From Moringa oleifera (taxonomy: Eukaryota; Streptophyta; Magnoliopsida; Brassicales; Moringaceae), in the NCBI GenBank assembly GCA_021397835.1, contig JAJFZO010000124.1:1-64000 (forward strand): a stretch of 64,000 bases of DNA, in the 5' to 3' direction. A model generated the notes under the pieces. The model did not search any database. It was not told the origin of the DNA and worked only from the letters and a program-made list of their open reading frames with translations. This document shows positions 63,487-64,000 of the stretch, one piece after another (position 1 is the first letter of the stretch; each line of letters opens with the position of its first letter). The position numbers and the translations under genes were made by a program.

Positions 63487-64000
63487 TAATGAGCTGGGAT
63501 GTGGCTAGACAAGCTCGATGGTGTGGGGGGCGAAAGTAAACGATGATGCATGCTACGTGAGGGCCAAATTGTTTGGGGGATTTCGAGTATGCGGAGTGCT
63601 TCATCACAGGCCCTCGAGGCGACAGACGTGGGGTTGGATCTCGACGCTCAGGCTTGCCTAGGCGGACTCGTTGCGCAGCGTGATCGACGACACAATCGTC
63701 GGCCATTAGCAACGAGCGAGCCACATGGCCAGCGTGGGCACCCCTGCTGCCAAGGCCTCATCGGTGGGAAAAACATGGCAACGAAGTGGGAATAATCGTA
63801 GGATAATGAGCTGGGATGTGGCTAGACAAGCTCGATGTTGTGGGCGGCGAAGCAAACCATGATTCATGCTACGTGAGGGCCAAATTGTATGGGGGATTTC
63901 GAGCATGTGGAGTGCTTCATCACAGGCCCTGGAGGCGACAGACGTGGGGTTGGATCTCGACGCTCAGGCTTGCCTAGGCGAACTCGTTGCGCAACGTGAT
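63487..64000 (+). repeat. Copy of 59682-60195 (offset 3805), cut by the window end
   Basis: Both stretches share GGCCAGCGTGGGCACC and TTGTATGGGGGATTTCG, seen nowhere else I noticed. I counted about five differences over some 514 bases. The last unit, from 63804, is incomplete and the array clearly continues. Confidence 0.85.

Larger units (their letters stand above)
1..64000 (+). repeat. Tandem satellite DNA array, ~317-bp monomer, about 202 copies
   Basis: A single sequence unit recurs every 315-319 bases throughout, always in the same orientation. Phase marks at TAATGAG-like words were placed by hand at 203 positions from 31 to 63804. The only large departures are five monomers of 289-290 bp, three of 277, one of 282, two of 310, and two stretched monomers of 343 and 334. 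A composite consensus-like monomer is about 61% GC by hand count and holds about 33 CpG, so CpG is not depleted in it. No transposon, gene or unique sequence interrupts the array, and neither edge is reached. Such arrays are typical of eukaryotic centromeric, pericentromeric or subtelomeric heterochromatin; that location is inference. The satellite family and the species are not recognised. Confidence 0.98.

Noticed and set aside
1..64000. Hundreds of short open frames (60-156 codons) on both strands as possible genes
   Set aside because: All are phase-shifted copies of the same few frames in a 317-bp repeat. Frames end within one or two monomers, unit length is not a multiple of three, and I recognise no domain, signal peptide or family in them. 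The longer ones, such as those near 28340-28801 and 51840-52310, arise where small indels or variant bases remove a stop.
1..64000. CRISPR array
   Set aside because: There is no short repeat with unrelated spacers. The whole 317-bp unit is conserved, far beyond CRISPR unit sizes, and no cas-like gene is present.
1..64000. rDNA spacer or 5S rDNA array
   Set aside because: No sequence resembling 5S, 18S, 5.8S or 25S rRNA or a 5S internal promoter was seen in the monomer, although the unit length would suit some 5S arrays.
1..64000. CENP-B box in the monomer
   Set aside because: TTCGAGCATGCG in the monomer begins like the motif but lacks the later A and CGGG positions at the right spacing.
1..64000. 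G-quadruplex-forming satellite
   Set aside because: The G-run before GATTTCGAG and the runs in GTGGGCGGCG or GTGGGGTTGG are too far apart or too few for four G3 tracts within about 30 bases.
1..64000. Inverted monomers or an inserted mobile element
   Set aside because: All 203 phase marks are on the + strand at near-constant spacing. There is no long gap, terminal repeat or target-site duplication.
1..64000. ACGTGGG words as plant G-box or ABRE-like promoter elements
   Set aside because: The word is part of every monomer by descent. There is no gene, TATA-like context or positional signal next to it, so a promoter call would rest on a 6-7 base match only.
1..64000. Assignment to a named satellite family or species
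   Set aside because: The monomer does not match any satellite I can recall with confidence. A database search with the consensus monomer would be needed, and I cannot run one.

Overview
The whole 64 kb window is one uninterrupted tandem satellite array. A GC-rich monomer of about 317 bp repeats head to tail from the first base to the last. I placed 203 phase marks at the word TAATGAG and its variants, the first at base 31 and the last at 63804. That gives 202 full monomers with a mean spacing of about 316 bp, and almost all spacings are 315-319. Every monomer lies in the same orientation. I saw no protein-coding gene, rRNA, tRNA, CRISPR array, transposon or unique flanking sequence. Both window edges fall inside monomers, so the array continues on both sides.

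This points to a eukaryotic nuclear genome, most likely constitutive heterochromatin (centromeric, pericentromeric or subtelomeric) in a long-read assembly. A plant is plausible: the unit length is near two nucleosome repeats, and the variants look like decay of methylated cytosines. The sequence does not name the organism, and I do not recognise the satellite family.

The interest is in the organisation. Monomers fall into recognisable types, defined here by short diagnostic words. A: GGTGTGGGCGGCGAAGC then AACGATGATGCATGC. B: ACCATGATACATGC. C: CTCAATGGTGTAGGGGG. D: AGAAGCCCGATGTT with TATGTGTGGGCC. E: GGGGGGCGAAAGTAAACG. F: ACCATGATTCATGC. Subtypes include A2 (GGGCAAAATCGTTG), A2' (AGGAGGACTCATT), A3 (GGGGCGATTT), A4 (GATGCTGCATGCTTCGCG) and B' (GTGGCTTGACAAG).

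These types are strung into a patchwork of higher-order repeats (HORs). There are mixed monomers and short dimers at 1-10.4 kb, a D-C dimer HOR at 10.4-14.6 kb, and 6/7-mers at 14.6-18.7 kb. An 11/12-mer HOR with a 4-mer lead-in occupies 18.7-27.2 kb, followed by rearranged copies at 27.2-30.7 kb. A 4-mer HOR lies at 30.9-34.7 kb and a C-rich zone at 34.7-41.3 kb. A sharp switch to F-type monomers comes at 41.3 kb, then trimer HORs at 50-57.5 kb, a 5-mer HOR at 57.5-62.2 kb, and a duplicated block closing the window.

Internally deleted monomers (27, 35 and 40 bp lost) and chimeric monomers mark the slippage and unequal-exchange events behind the patchwork. Two short zones (12.69-13.14 kb and 31.56-31.85 kb) carry dense small indels and probably reflect unpolished assembly rather than biology. 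I found no new gene system. The short open frames that recur in every monomer are best explained as by-products of a stop-poor, GC-rich repeat.
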